A stretch of 37,592 bases of DNA from Didymodactylos carnosus. Lineage: Eukaryota > Rotifera > Eurotatoria > Philodinida > Philodinidae. A program made the translations under genes and the position numbers. The notes beneath the pieces are model-generated. The model worked only from the letters and a program-made list of their open reading frames with translations. It searched no databases and was not told where the DNA came from. Location of the stretch: NCBI GenBank assembly GCA_905250885.1, contig CAJNOQ010001003.1, positions 1 through 37,592 on the forward strand, in the 5' to 3' direction. Shown here one piece after another: positions 20,575-32,450 of this stretch; position 1 is the first letter of the stretch; each line of letters starts with the position of its first letter.

Positions 20575-23500
20575 ATGGTAAATGAATGAATTGATCTGTA
20601 ATGTACCATTCCCTCAAACTTTATGTTTGGCTCTATAAATCGGTCAATCTGCAATGAATAGCTTCAAGATTTTTTTTGCAAGCAGCTGACCGATGTGTCT
20701 AACTAGTTTGCTAAGCTTAGAAAGATATCTCGCCTTAATCTCGTAAAACGCTCAAAATAATCGATGTCAAAGTTCTACTGTGGTCGGTGTTCAACAGATT
20801 TTTCTGGTGAAATTTCATTATGGAAAAGCATTCTTTTCTTAAAGACCAGTCGACGTCGCGTTCTATCTGAATATATAATTAGAAATTTAAACACGAGAGA
20901 CGCTTAGTCGCAGATATTAGAAACGATGGAGGTATTGAAATTTCTGTGAAAAGTGTCCCGTCATCGTCAGACCTTCAAACCTCGTCAAAGAATTTCTGGA
21001 ACAAAAAAGAAGAAATTTGTCAAAAACATATTTTTTCATGAATTATTCGTTGTAATTTTACATCGCGTTAAATGTCTCTATTGTCTTGAAAATGACAGTT
21101 ACAATTTTCGAAACGTCTACTTTATTTTTATAAAAGACTTTTTAATTTTAATTAAATAAATATGAATCTAAAAGCAGCTGCTGTTACTATTGTATCAATT
21201 CGAATTTCTTTACTTTGCTGAGTTTAATCCCGTTTTCAAAAAACAAAATTTATTCAAGACCTAATGGGAGGTATGTGTCATAGGCGGTACAGCACACTAG
21301 TCAACAGATAGAACATGTATATTTTTGCAAAGTATATCATCAAATTTAGCAACAATTAAAGGTACAGCATCATATCATGAAATTGAAATAAACAATAAAT
21401 GTTTATTTAATCAAAACCATATTCAAATTCACCATGAATAGTAATCAATTTGAAAGATATTTTAAATCAGTGTCTGTATTTGATGATTTTTTAGTTAATT
21501 ATGATATTATATGGTTAAAATACAAATGAATTAGTTGTTTACAATTACACTTTATTTTATTAATTACAAAGAGACAAACTGTGAAAAAATGTACGTACTC
21601 TTAAAACCATAGTAACGATAGAAAAAATAATGTCCAAGTTGCGAGACAGTTAAAGAGGATATTCGATTCTATCTAATAACTTTTTGTAGAAATTTCGATT
21701 TTTAATCCTGAAGGGTCTCGTGTGAGATTCTAAGAATGATGGTGATAGTGTGAATAATTCATATTTTCGCGATTCTTAGGATTAGTACTAACTAGGCATA
21801 TGCACAAAAATATTTATGAAACAACTTCACTTTTCGAAAAAATTTCCATGCAAACGATACGTTACTCATGCAATTCACCCACATACGTGCACATATATAC
21901 ATCAAATTCAGCAAGGTCAAAAACCTATAAGAGTATAAAAAACAGGCCAAAATATGAAAAATTTTAAAATTCGATTTTTGTTCATAGGACTTCTACAAAA
22001 CTTTGTAAAAAATCACTAAAATAGATTTTTAGCCAATAAATGCATATGAAAGTGGACACCTAGAGCTATGCCTCTGTTCACTTTTCTTAAAATCAATATT
22101 TTTTGAGGAAAATCGTCACTTATGTTGCTTTCAATATTAGAAGGTAACAATAAATCGTTAGTAACTAACAGTTAATCAGCATACTTCAGTGTGAGATTTA
22201 GTTTTCGTAATAGATTTTCCGGAAGATGGATTACTCCGAAGACAAATTTTAAATCACACTCACAAACTATCCTGTGAATTATTAACCGATTTATCAACGA
22301 AATTTAACAGTCAATTCCAGTGGGAGAAAAAAGTAACATAAAAGGTTTGCACCAGATTGTATTGATTTGTATTCAGAGATTTGCTCAAATCTTTATTTTC
22401 TTTGTTTTATTTTAGTTTTTTCCTACCATTGTTTCAAACCCACAATATCATCCACTGATTGAAAATCAAAAACAACAACATAGCAATTTCAACATCAAAC
22501 GTAATCCGAAAATAAAGAGAAAAAGAAACAGCTGAGAAAAAAAAATGAACTACAAATAAATTTTTTATCTCATAATTTTCACATTTTTCTTTGTTTTTTT
22601 TGCCCAAAATTGAATTAATTATTCGCAAACACACAATCAACAACAATAAGAGCGTATATTGTCAAAAAACAAAACAAAGAGAACTTGTTCACATAATAGG
22701 TTTATATATATATTTTCCCCCGATTAAATAATCCTCTTAATATTTTACTTACGTCTCCGAAGCCTTTTACCTGACGCTATCGAGTGTGCTCTTTTTCATT
22801 GTATATATTAGAATTTTAAACTTAATTTTATGGCATAAACTTTATTAGAATTCTCTCAAATATAATGAAAAAATTTTAGTGTTTTTACTCAACATATTGA
22901 AACAGAAAAACATTATTGCATTTGAATGTACTAGACAAGTTGTTTCTCTCCAAAACGAAATAAACATTAATACGAAAAGTTCAATTATGAAAGAGTTATA
23001 AGAATTTTATACACTAGTGCAAAAATGTACTTAAAAAAGATGATTTTTGGCAAAAGTATAATGTAGAAAAAAAATCTAAGTATAGATAGAGGATAGTGCA
23101 ACAAAATGGTTAACTAGATTATTCCATATTGCAACAAGCAAAAGAATAGAAAAGGAAAACTAGGTTTTTTGATTAGCGATTTGACTGTGTTGAAGTCTCG
23201 CACTGTTTTCCGTCTGATCTTCTATTTATACATTTTGTAACAGAAGACTTGATACAGTTTTAGTTAAAAATTTTAAGGTATATCTTTTGCACAAAGATCG
23301 GACTCAAAATGATAAAAGAGGTCGGAGATACGAGTAAAATATTGAGAACAATTTCATTTGGAACACGGATACAACACTAATGCAGAACGGAAGCTTGCAA
23401 ACAACTAGTATAGAGTATTATGTCTGTTCATACTACGTAACAACTGTATCATCATCTTTTTTTATTCAATTACTAGTACTTTAATGCACACTTTCTATCG

Positions 23501-23680
23501 AACGTCAGAGAGAAACGAAATAAAAAGAAAAATATGAGCAACAAACAGAAAGCACGAAGGAAATGCCAGTCAGAAACACAAATTTTTAATGAAAGACATG
23601 GGAGGACGGTTTTTTTGAAAAACAAACAAACGTACACAAAAAAAGTGAACTTTCAAGTGCATTTAAGTTTAGTCCGTCCT
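20575..23680. other. Long AT-rich intergenic region
   Basis: No gene, RNA gene or organised repeat is supported across about 3.1 kb. Open frames here are short and without protein character. Confidence 0.5.
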
Positions 23681-23689
23681 CTCATTGGC

Positions 23690-23766
23690 ATATATATATA
23701 GATATATATATATCTATATATATATGTGTGTGTGTGTGTATAAGTGTGTGTATGTGTATGTGTGTT
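23690..23766. repeat. Compound microsatellite (AT)n / (GT)n
   Basis: An alternating TA/ATCT tract runs directly into TGTGTGTG and imperfect TGTATG repeats. It begins about 80 bp beyond the Mo25 stop codon and so probably lies in that gene's 3' UTR. On the sense strand it reads as ACAC repeats followed by TATA repeats. Confidence 0.85.
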
Positions 23767-23842
23767 AAGTCTACTTATCTTTGACAAGAAAAAAAGAGGA
23801 AAAATCGACAATGTGTTTTTAATATATTGTTACTTTTCAACC

Positions 23843-25891
23843 TCACGTCTTCATATCTTTCAATTCACTTATTTGTTTAATCAAGTAAGCTTTCTCATCA
23901 TTAAATTGTTCATCATCTGTGCGATCCGTATGAAAAGTCGTTAGGAAATCAATTAGTTTATCACGATTACGTAATAAAATGTCAGCGATCGGTTTTGGTT
24001 TTGTTGGATTGGCAACAAATATCTAAAATATAAGAAAAAATTCATTGCAATAAAGCATAATCATATCTAAAATGGAAAATAATATTGCTGCAAAATTCAG
24101 CAGAAAAGCGATGGAAAAATGTAAACAAACAAGGATCTATTCGATAATTGACATAGCAAACACACATGAATCAGCTTTTTTTATAATTTTTTAGTAATAC
24201 GATAGCTATGCGTGTGTCTCACCTTGAATACATGAAACGCTTCAAACTGTATATTTTTGCTTTTTTCTTTCAATAAGTTCATCATTAATTTCAAATTGTC
24301 CGTATTCGTTATGTAGCGTGTCATAACAGAAAAATTATAGCGATCAAGTAATAATTCGCCAAGCAACTAAAAGAAAGTAAACAAAACAAAATAAAAAAGC
24401 AAAAATTTCAGCAATGATGTAGCGCAAATGAGAGAGAGCGAGAGAGCGAGAGAGAAGAGAAACATTACTTTGAATATGTCAAATGCTTCTCGTTTATAGA
24501 TATCAAATGCTGATGACGTTGTTGGTGTCGAGAGAGGTTGTGGAACAGATTGCGACAATGTTCCAATATTACTTATGGGAAATAAGGCATAGATAAGTCC
24601 AAAATTTTCTACATCACGTGAAAAATTTTTACACGTGTTCAAATTGGCATTTTCTAATATTACAGTGGACAAAATCTAAATAGGCATGTTTGTCTTACCT
24701 ATCGTACATAATTAGTTATTTTAGTCTTAGTTTTAACATCGAACACTCCTTCATTATCTTTCTAGCAATAAACTTTCGTTAAAACACACTGAAAAACATC
24801 TCAGTACAACAGATATTTTACGATTCGCTTTTTGTATCTAGTAAACTTGTCTTACTTTTAACGACTGTCTTCTCGTGACGTAATTATCAGAATTGAGTAA
24901 ATCTTTATATTTATTAAAAAATGCATCATAATTTCGTTCAAGATAATCGGCACACAATGCTTTATGTTTAGTTAATAAATCCTTGAAATAAGAAAAAACA
25001 TAGCAGTTCTATTTATATATTGAATGATTTTTCAAACCTACTTTGAATGTTGCAAATGCATCTGATGCAATATCAAATGTCGATTTTTGTACATAATCAA
25101 AAAATTTATAAAATTCAGGTGATCTCAATATAATTTCAGCCAATTCTTGAACTCGTATACATTCCCGTAACATCATTCCACAATTCAATGCAATATCAGC
25201 ATTTTCATAACTAAAATAATATTTAAATAAAAATAATAGTTTAGTGAAAAAGAAACAGTGCCGACAATCATATTTACCCTTCAATTAATTTGAATAATAT
25301 TCCTGGTCGCTGCATCAGATGATCAACAGCTAAATGAGAGAAAAACATATTATCGTTTATCCTACTGTGGGTGTTTATTGCACTGTGTACTACGGATAGT
25401 CCAACCGTACGTGCAAGATTGGCGAGCTAAAGCTAAAGTAATCGAATAAAAATACGATTGAATAAAATCTAATTACCTGGATATTTACTACCAACTTGTC
25501 GACGTAAGAGATTATTGAATATTGCAACAATTTCTTTTCGGTCTTCGAATGTCACACGACTCAGATTATTAATCATAATTTGTATTAATTCTTGTGAATA
25601 AATACCAGTACACAATTGTGATACATCACTTATTGGTGGCTCTGAACTACCATCACGCGGACCAAACAATCCATCTTTCAATGCTAATAATGCTTTATGG
25701 ATATTTTTAATTGCCTAATAGTAGAATAGATATTAGTAGACTTTAAATTAATAATTCAAACAAAAATGACTTACATCATCATAATTCTTTTTTTCTTTAT
25801 CTTCATTTTCAATACTACTAAATAAATCTTTTAATTGTTTGGCATGATCAGTTTTGCTCGACCTTGTTGCTAATAATGAACTAAGTGGCAT
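23843..25891 (-). CDS. CAB39: Mo25/CAB39 scaffold protein, complete gene
   Basis: Canonical exons are 25891-25775, 25714-25477, 25329-25278, 25210-25042, 24981-24856, 24366-24223 and 24022-23843, all with GT-AG introns. They join to 1026 bp, or 341 residues, the same length as human CAB39 as I recall it. Conserved blocks include IALNC-like [72 protein letters not shown]. Mo25 is a cytosolic HEAT/armadillo-like scaffold that holds the pseudokinase STRAD in its closed form, activating LKB1, and also stimulates STE20-type germinal-centre kinases. Residues equivalent to human Arg227 and Met260, reported as important for partner binding, are kept. The start is the first in-frame ATG after TGA. The N-terminal 50 residues are diverged, as expected. 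An additional phase-0 exon (24675-24469) lies between the fifth and sixth canonical exons and is described separately. Confidence 0.95.
24427..24458 (-). promoter_or_regulatory. CU-rich tract in the intron between the duplicated Mo25 exons
   Basis: On the sense strand the 102-bp intron carries a run of CTCTCT/CGCTCTCTC repeats starting a few bases after the extra exon's donor. Tracts of this type bind polypyrimidine-tract-binding protein and often accompany exon repression (established for PTB). A role here is inference. The run could also be a simple-sequence repeat. Confidence 0.35.
24469..24675 (-). CDS. Extra, diverged copy of Mo25 exon 6 (candidate mutually exclusive exon)
   Basis: Between Mo25 exons 24981-24856 and 24366-24223 lies a 207-bp open segment with a TTTAG acceptor (24677-24676) and a GTAAT donor (24468-24464). 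It is phase 0 at both ends. Its 69 residues align to the 48 residues of the following exon. The first 32 positions align without a gap ([15 protein letters not shown] over [27 protein letters not shown] over [12 protein letters not shown]). Both end in EAF-x-x-FK. The copy has 21 extra residues, rich in Ser/Thr/Pro, before that end. It fits the frame whether swapped for exon 6 (362 residues), added (410) or skipped. The position equivalent to human Met260 is Tyr in the copy. It could be an alternative exon, a constitutive insertion, or a decaying duplicate that is never used. Confidence 0.75.
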
Positions 25892-25899
25892 TACTGGAA

Positions 25900-28840
25900 C
25901 ACGTACGTCGATTTTTGTTCAACGCTCTTCTAATCGTTGTAACCAGTGACTGTTTTAAGTTTAATATTCAATTTTATAGTCTTGTCAATGATTTGATGAT
26001 ACTATGAGAAAATTTGTCTTATACACTTGTTTTGGATGAAAAAAAACAGTTTGATCTAAAACAGAATAAATCTTTCATACTATACATTGACTATTCAAAT
26101 ATCGAAGTTCTATAAAAAAAATCATGAATAAGCGTTTTGTTTAGAACTAATATTAACGTTTAAGATAAGAAGACTCAGCACATTTTACAAATAAAAAAAG
26201 GGTTTACCAGACTTTGACACGTGATTATGGTGTGTCAAAACTCTCCTCAGTAAGCTTCTTTTTTACATATCGAAACAGAAATTACTGATAAGGATAATTT
26301 AAACGTCATCATATAGCAAAAATCATATAAAAAGAGAGAAATATACACATTTCGTCACGTATGCACTTTTGTATTTTGCACATCGATTTAATAATGAATA
26401 ACTGTCAAGAAATTATATGAAGTAACCGCTGTTGCTGATTTGAGAAAGTTATCTCGGAAAAGAAGAGGAAATAAATAGAAAATCGATAAACTTATTAAAA
26501 TGAGTATTGAGCGTACACTAACTATCTTATAGGAACCGATTAGTTATTCGAAAATTAGGAGCAATATTTCATGGTGCTTACATACTAAACTAATCTGTCA
26601 AATATCTCTCTTATTGATGTGTATAAAGGTATGCGAGAGACTGCTTGAGTAAAGATACGCACAATCAAATTAAATTTTACTTTAAACTATGTAATATGTT
26701 GGTATTGACGATCAGTTTGATTTTGACCTTTTAAACTTGACAAATCAAAATTTACAAAAGTACAAGCACAAACAAATATATTTTTTTTTATTTATTTTGT
26801 TTCATGTCCATATATGAAAACAAAAGTTCGTCGATGTTGATTTCAAACACTTTACATATCACAATATTTTCCATTCAAATAAAGAGTTTCTCTATTCATA
26901 ATAAATACAATGATGAAGTATTATGATATATGACACAACATCCAACTTTTCATTCAACATCTGAAACATGCGACTCATTCTCTCTCTCTCGCGTTGCTCT
27001 TCGCTATTTTCTTTTGCTTTCTTTACATTTGTATAGTTTTCGTTATTTGAAATTAATGCATCATTGTAATCTATATTGCGTCATGTAAAAATGTACTAAG
27101 GATAAAAAATAAATCAATTCTACTCCACATAGCGGACAGTTTATACACACCTATACACATTTACTATCCTATAGGTATTCAATTGGACACAAGAAGAAAA
27201 ATAGAAAGAAAGAGATGAAAAAACATATGAAAAAGGTAAGAACATACTTTACTATGACCTATTAATAGGGGGACCTGTATTGATTGTCTTTCTCCTTAAA
27301 CACCGTGTTTTATATCCTATTTATTCTGAAATGGATATATTTAATGTACCTCAACAATTCAATCAATATATGGAAAAAAAACATAAATAAATAGCAGATG
27401 AGCACCAAAATGGCCATAAATTCCAGAAATAGTCGATATCTCAAAGCAAATTGAAAAAAGCACTAATTTAGCATATACATAACAAAAACTCGGCTAATTA
27501 TACGAAAACAATGATCATTTCCCACGACTAAAATGAGAATGTAATTGTGGAAAAAAACATTGACAAGCGATGGGAAACAGTGTTTCATGTTATCTCCGTG
27601 AGAGCTTATAGTTTTCCGCTTTGCAAAAAACAATTCTACTCTAACTACATTGTTCTTTGAAATTTTCAATTTATTTTTACTTTCTACATTATAATTTTGC
27701 TACAATAATTGATCTTATTGGCTCAGTCTCTCTCACAAAACATCAAATATTACTGTGTAGATGTCTGTTACATTTGTTTTTTAAAAAAAGAAAAATCTTA
27801 ATATTTCTTTTGTTTGCTTTTTGTCACCAGGATTCGAATGTTCACTAGAAACGTTAACGGTAGGACTTATAATGAGTGGAAAAATCATTACTATTAGAAA
27901 CGCAGTAACGTCTTACTTTTCTTGTCAATTAGGATGGATTTCTCTTCAGCATCTATTTTAATTTACAGAATAACCGTTTTCACTTTTTCAACATTACCGT
28001 GAACAATAATGACTGAACAAATCTTGAAGAATTCAATAGTCGAACTACTTTAAATATTCTATGATGTATCTCCATTTGACACACCTGGGCAAGATTCAAT
28101 CACTCAAGATATTTTTAAATGTAAACAGAATGCAAAATAAATACGATAACATATCATTGTCAAAAAGGAACATTTACCTTTATAAATTACAAAGTGTATT
28201 TTCTTTTTAAATTTCTGAAATATTTTAGTTCTATGCATTTTTTTACTTTTCGTTACAAAACAATAATCACACGCGCCACTAATTACATACTTTATGACGT
28301 TGTTAGTGATACTACTATAGTACTCAATATCGATTTTATATATATTAAGTGAAAAAAACAAGAACGTCAATCAATGTGAGTATACTCTGTTCTTCAATAG
28401 ATCATTAGCTAAAAACAAACCATTCATTGTTTGTTGTGTAATATTTGACACATATCTACAATCACTAATCAAGGTACCGTACGAGAGCGACAAGACAATT
28501 ATCTTGCATGTCAAAAGTAAGCAAACAGATGAGTGTAAATCCGAAAGCAGTTCCTATTTCAGAAAGTTTGTATGAACAAGTGACCGTTAGAAGGAGACTG
28601 CAGCAACAATCAGTTCGCTTGGTATTTCCAGATCGAAAAATAGGAATAATCCAAATATGAGTTTCCAGGTCAAAGATTCACGACCGTATACTATAGTATT
28701 TCGTCGTATTTTGACACTGTTGTAAAAGTTTTCTGAGAACTCATGTTAGTTTTCCTGATTTATTCAAATGAAATATGAGTAAATTTAAGTGAATCGAGTC
28801 AATCTATTAAGACACATAGTGTTCAAGAAAAAATATTTAC
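25900..28840. other. 5' flank of the Mo25 gene and intergenic DNA
   Basis: About 2.9 kb of AT-rich sequence without a supported gene. A possible 5' UTR acceptor (TTCCAG) precedes the Mo25 ATG by two bases. A plus-strand 50-codon frame (28508-28660) opens with ATG but has no family resemblance. A short inverted pair (tttgacac and gtgtcaaa) lies near 26212-26240. Confidence 0.35.
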
Positions 28841-28843
28841 AGA

Positions 28844-28926
28844 TCTTTAGAAATCGATTTAATCACTATAGTGATTTCTAAAGACCTTAGACTTTTGCAC
28901 TTAGAATATAATCTAAGTGCAAAAGT
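28844..28926. repeat. Two adjacent perfect hairpins
   Basis: The first has arms 28844-28855 (tctttagaaatc) and 28873-28884. Its loop contains the palindrome aatcactatagtgatt. The second has 15-bp arms 28891-28905 (acttttgcacttaga) and 28912-28926 with a 6-base loop. They lie seven bases apart. Flanks give no gene context. Candidates are a small foldback element or a structured RNA. Confidence 0.6.
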
Positions 28927-28929
28927 TAT

Positions 28930-30125
28930 TCTGCATAACATAATCTCCAACTTATGAGAAAACCAGAATCTAATTCTCAAGAAAGAGAAATTTTATGATA
29001 ATCTAAAATTCGTTGTAATTTATACTATTTTCTAATTATAATCTAATCTATACAATTTTAACTAGCAACAAATAACTTAGAAATTGTATTCGATTATTAT
29101 TGTGCGATACTTTCACTTAAATTGACTGGAAAAAGTTGTTTTTTTGACTGTATTGAAAGTGTAGAAAAATAACCAACAGAAACCTAGTGAAAGAAGACAC
29201 AATTATCGTGTACATTGTAAGCATTAAATACGTATGGATGATTATTTCTTACATTCATAATAATTTCGATTATTATAATGGGACATTTTTACACCAGTAC
29301 ATAGACAAAAAAGCAACTCTACCATATTGGTTAATATTGGCTTTTATTCGTAAAAACTGAATGAGAAATATTAAAATTACCAACAAAATTACAAAGACTG
29401 GCACTTTTTCCCATAGTACTCTCTGCCTCTCTGTATGTATGATTACATAACGATATATGAATGATCCACACTGCCAGCGTGTGGATAGAAAAAATCAAAA
29501 TATCAACGGTCTTTCGAACTTTTTTTGTATATTGCATTAAATTCTACTACCATTTGTAGAACAGTTTTTTCAAAATTGTCATTTTAATTTCTCTCAAAAA
29601 ACGTGATTTCGTAAGGAAAAGCAATAAAACCCTCGTTCTATGTCGCTTTGGACATACATGAAGGTTTCGAAGAGAAATAAGAGCGCAACACAGTTAGTAA
29701 TTCAGCTTCTTTTTGGGATAGCCTCATATTTTCTTCGATGCAGCACGAGTCACCATTTATGAGTGTTGCTGTTTTTCATTCGGTATTATTTCCGTACTGC
29801 TACAAATCACGCAGGAATCAAAATACATAAAAGCTGATATTTCAGTCATCTGTCTCGATTCTGTCATTCTTGAATTCTTCGTGTTTGTTTCACTTTCCAA
29901 CAACCGATGACTTCTTTTTTCAAATCATCTGTCAGTGTGAATGGTATTTCGGTTGAACGAACAAAACTCAACTTTTTAAATCGAAAATTCAAATTTTAAA
30001 TTGAATTTAAAAATTTAAATTCAGAAGTGTTTTTCAATTTTCTGACTTACTTAACTTTTCAAAAAATTTCAAAAAGTATATCAGTGGATAAAGAATTAAA
30101 TTCTCTACAAAATGCACTATTGACT
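28930..30125. other. Intergenic DNA with weak minus-strand coding-like stretches
   Basis: Minus-strand open stretches at 29864-29995, 29757-29867 and about 29638-29772 have protein-like composition; one contains CVICSSTE. They overlap in different frames and each is short enough to occur by chance. They may be relics of a gene whose upstream part is copied in the inverted duplication at 30129-30899. Confidence 0.2.
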
Positions 30126-30128
30126 TTG

Positions 30129-30899
30129 TTTTTAGAACTAAATATCTATTCACAAAAGATTTCACAATGTCCATGGCTCAAACACAGCATACAATTTTTT
30201 GGAAACCTATCACAAGTTTTTCTAGAGGTTCTAGAGCCAATATATTCATGTAGTTCGATTCGCCAGATGCTTAGCTTTAAAACAACAAAGAACTATTTTT
30301 AAAATTCCTCTTGGTTGCTGAGAAAAATCATTTTTTCTAAATCAGAGGAGAAAAAGTCGAAATTCTGTTCGTAATTCCCAATTTTCTCGATCAGAACTCA
30401 ACTTTCGAGCAATAAAAGTATCATATTCAGCATCCGGATCAAAAACTGAGTCAATTGATGTGTATTTCTATCCTATCCGACTACCTTAATGTTTTTCGAA
30501 TTTTCACGTTGAAAGATTACCGAGAATTCACCCAAAACTGGAAATCAACTAAAAATTTCGAAATACACATCAATTGACTCAGTTTTTGATCCCGATGCTG
30601 AATATGATATTTTTATTGCTCGAAAGTTGAGTTCTGATCGAGAAAATTGGGAATTACGAACAGAATTTCGACTTTTTCTCCTTTGATTTAGAAAAAATGA
30701 TTTTTCTCAGCAACCAAGAGGAATTTTAAAAATAGTTCTTTGTTGTTTTAAAGCTGAGCATCTGGCGAATCGAACTACATGAAAATATTGGCTCTAGGAC
30801 CTCTAGAAAAACTTGTGATAGGTTTCCAAAAAATTGTATGCTGTGTTTGAGCCATGGACATTGTGAAATCTTTTGTGAATAGACATTTGGTTTTAAAAA
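30129..30899. repeat. Near-identical 340-bp inverted duplication with a 91-bp spacer
   Basis: Bases 30129-30468 match the reverse complement of 30560-30899 almost throughout, with few substitutions. This includes the blocks aactcaactttcgagcaataa and cacaatgtccatggctcaaa. The arms lack a MITE-like terminal signature. They share open stretches reading outward from the centre: one containing FDPDAEYD and SSDRENWELR (30513-30686 plus; diverged counterpart on the minus strand of the left arm), and one with a Cys/His cluster CMLCLSHGHCEIFC (30736-30882 plus; 30292-30146 minus). These suggest a duplicated gene or transposon fragment, but stops separate them and no family is recognised. Confidence 0.85.
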
Positions 30900-30904
30900 T
30901 GTTT

Positions 30905-32440
30905 TAAGACCATTTTCCTGTTCAGGTTTAGATACAGAATCAGGAAAATATAACATCAAAAGAAAAATGTAAATAAAACGTGGAAAAATTCGAGGTTTTC
31001 TATGGTGAAGGATTTCTGGGTTTTTGAAACACTTTCAGTATTTGGAGTTTTTCGACAGGAAAAAGTGTCACAAAAAATCGAGATACATATATTCTTGATC
31101 GTCCTGACGTCCTCTATCCAACGATGTATAATATGTTCGAAAATAAATTCCACTCGAACTTTGAATTAGCGACACCTTACATAATATATTAGTCTAAAAA
31201 AATAAGTGTCTAAAATGTTTTATTAGTATTTTTTGTATTCGTTTTTTTATTATTTTTTTTTATTTTTCGAAAAATAAGTTTCTTTTATATACGTTGCTAT
31301 GTGCACAGACAAACAGACAAACAAACTATTTATTTTGTAAGACTCTGACTTTCGTCAAGAGAATAACACATTCTATTCGAATCTACCTTCTTCTATTTAT
31401 TACGAACTGTGGATAACTGTTGAACGAATACTTCATTTTTCCCAAATAATTCTATTCTTTGAGACCAATAGATGGTATTTAGACTAATTGTGGTTGGTGG
31501 AAGAACTACTCGAACCGGAGTCTTTTTCCGAATGGTGAACGCTCGTATGACAAATACATCTTTTGTTCTTTAACAATATTCCATTGATAGAAAGATTATT
31601 AATTTTTCATACATCGAATCAGAGTTGGAACCGGTTCAAGAAAATACAACTCAACCCAACCGGTGAGTTGCGAATTTGAACCTAACCCACCGATTACGAA
31701 ATTTTGTAAACCAGTACAAACTGACGAAAAAAATGAGTAAAAATTGAAAATTTTTGTAGGACTGTTAGTCGCCTCTTGCGACAGACAGCGTTGATCCTCA
31801 GATAAAGTACGTTGTAAAAGTAGTTTTCGTACAATTGTAAAAGGTATACGCAAATGTCGTCCCAATTCACGTAACAGAAAAAGACGGTTATTCGATAAGT
31901 AAAAGAATGATTTCCGTAAAAATCGATTTTACTCCTTTTTTTCAGCTCTGTTCATGGTTTCAACTCTATATCGGATATCAACAGTACAATGTGAACTCAG
32001 ATCGCTCATACATGTATGTTATTTTCACACAAGCTTATTGACTAATACTCTAATACTTTTACTTTTGTACGCATTCATCTAGAAAATATTCCAGTTACCA
32101 TAAGATCTTCTTTTAATATGAAACACAGATTATTCAAGCTGTGTATTTCTGGTTTTGACGATATTTTCAAGTTTTCTTATCTGTCAACTTACTAGTCCGT
32201 AATATTTGCCAAGAACATTATAAAAAATGACAGTATAATAGAACATTTAGAAGACTTCATATGGCGTTGTAGATAAAGCATCTTGAATAAAATATGTTTG
32301 CCCAATCCATAGAATCAATAACAAAGAAAAAGTCTGCAGCCACTAAAACAGCTGTTTCGAATTGTTCGGTTCCACGAGATGGTGCAAAGTGAAAATTGAC
32401 TCCCAGATGAAACAATGCTGTCATAATACTCTATACTTAT
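30905..32440. other. Intergenic DNA, partly coding-like
   Basis: A minus-strand open stretch at 31599 to about 31930 contains RELGRHLRIPFTIVRK and LSEDQRCLSQEA, loosely like a helix-turn-helix relic, but another frame over the same bases is also open. A repeated aaccggttcaa/aaccggtgagtt motif lies at about 31632-31690. No gene can be called. Confidence 0.25.
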
Positions 32441-32444
32441 GCTC

Positions 32445-32450
32445 TTTATT
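32445..32450 (-). promoter_or_regulatory. Candidate poly(A) signal of the tetraspanin gene
   Basis: A minus-strand AATAAA lies about 275 bp after the tetraspanin stop codon. It is the first clear hexamer I see downstream. Confidence 0.35.

Noticed and set aside
28508..28660. 50-codon plus-strand frame with ATG and Arg/Gln-rich sequence
   Set aside because: No splice continuation, no family resemblance, and length within chance expectation.
30027..30302. 91-codon plus-strand frame sharing about 50 residues with a minus-strand frame at 30726-30959
   Set aside because: The shared protein sequence is a direct consequence of the inverted duplication and is not independent evidence of coding.
31632..31690. 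ggttcaa motifs resembling a tRNA B box
   Set aside because: No matching A box, acceptor stem or cloverleaf could be drawn around them.
31599..31930. Minus-strand stretch with a loose helix-turn-helix look (RELGRHLRIPFTIVRK)
   Set aside because: A second frame over the same bases is equally open, and no transposase catalytic region follows.
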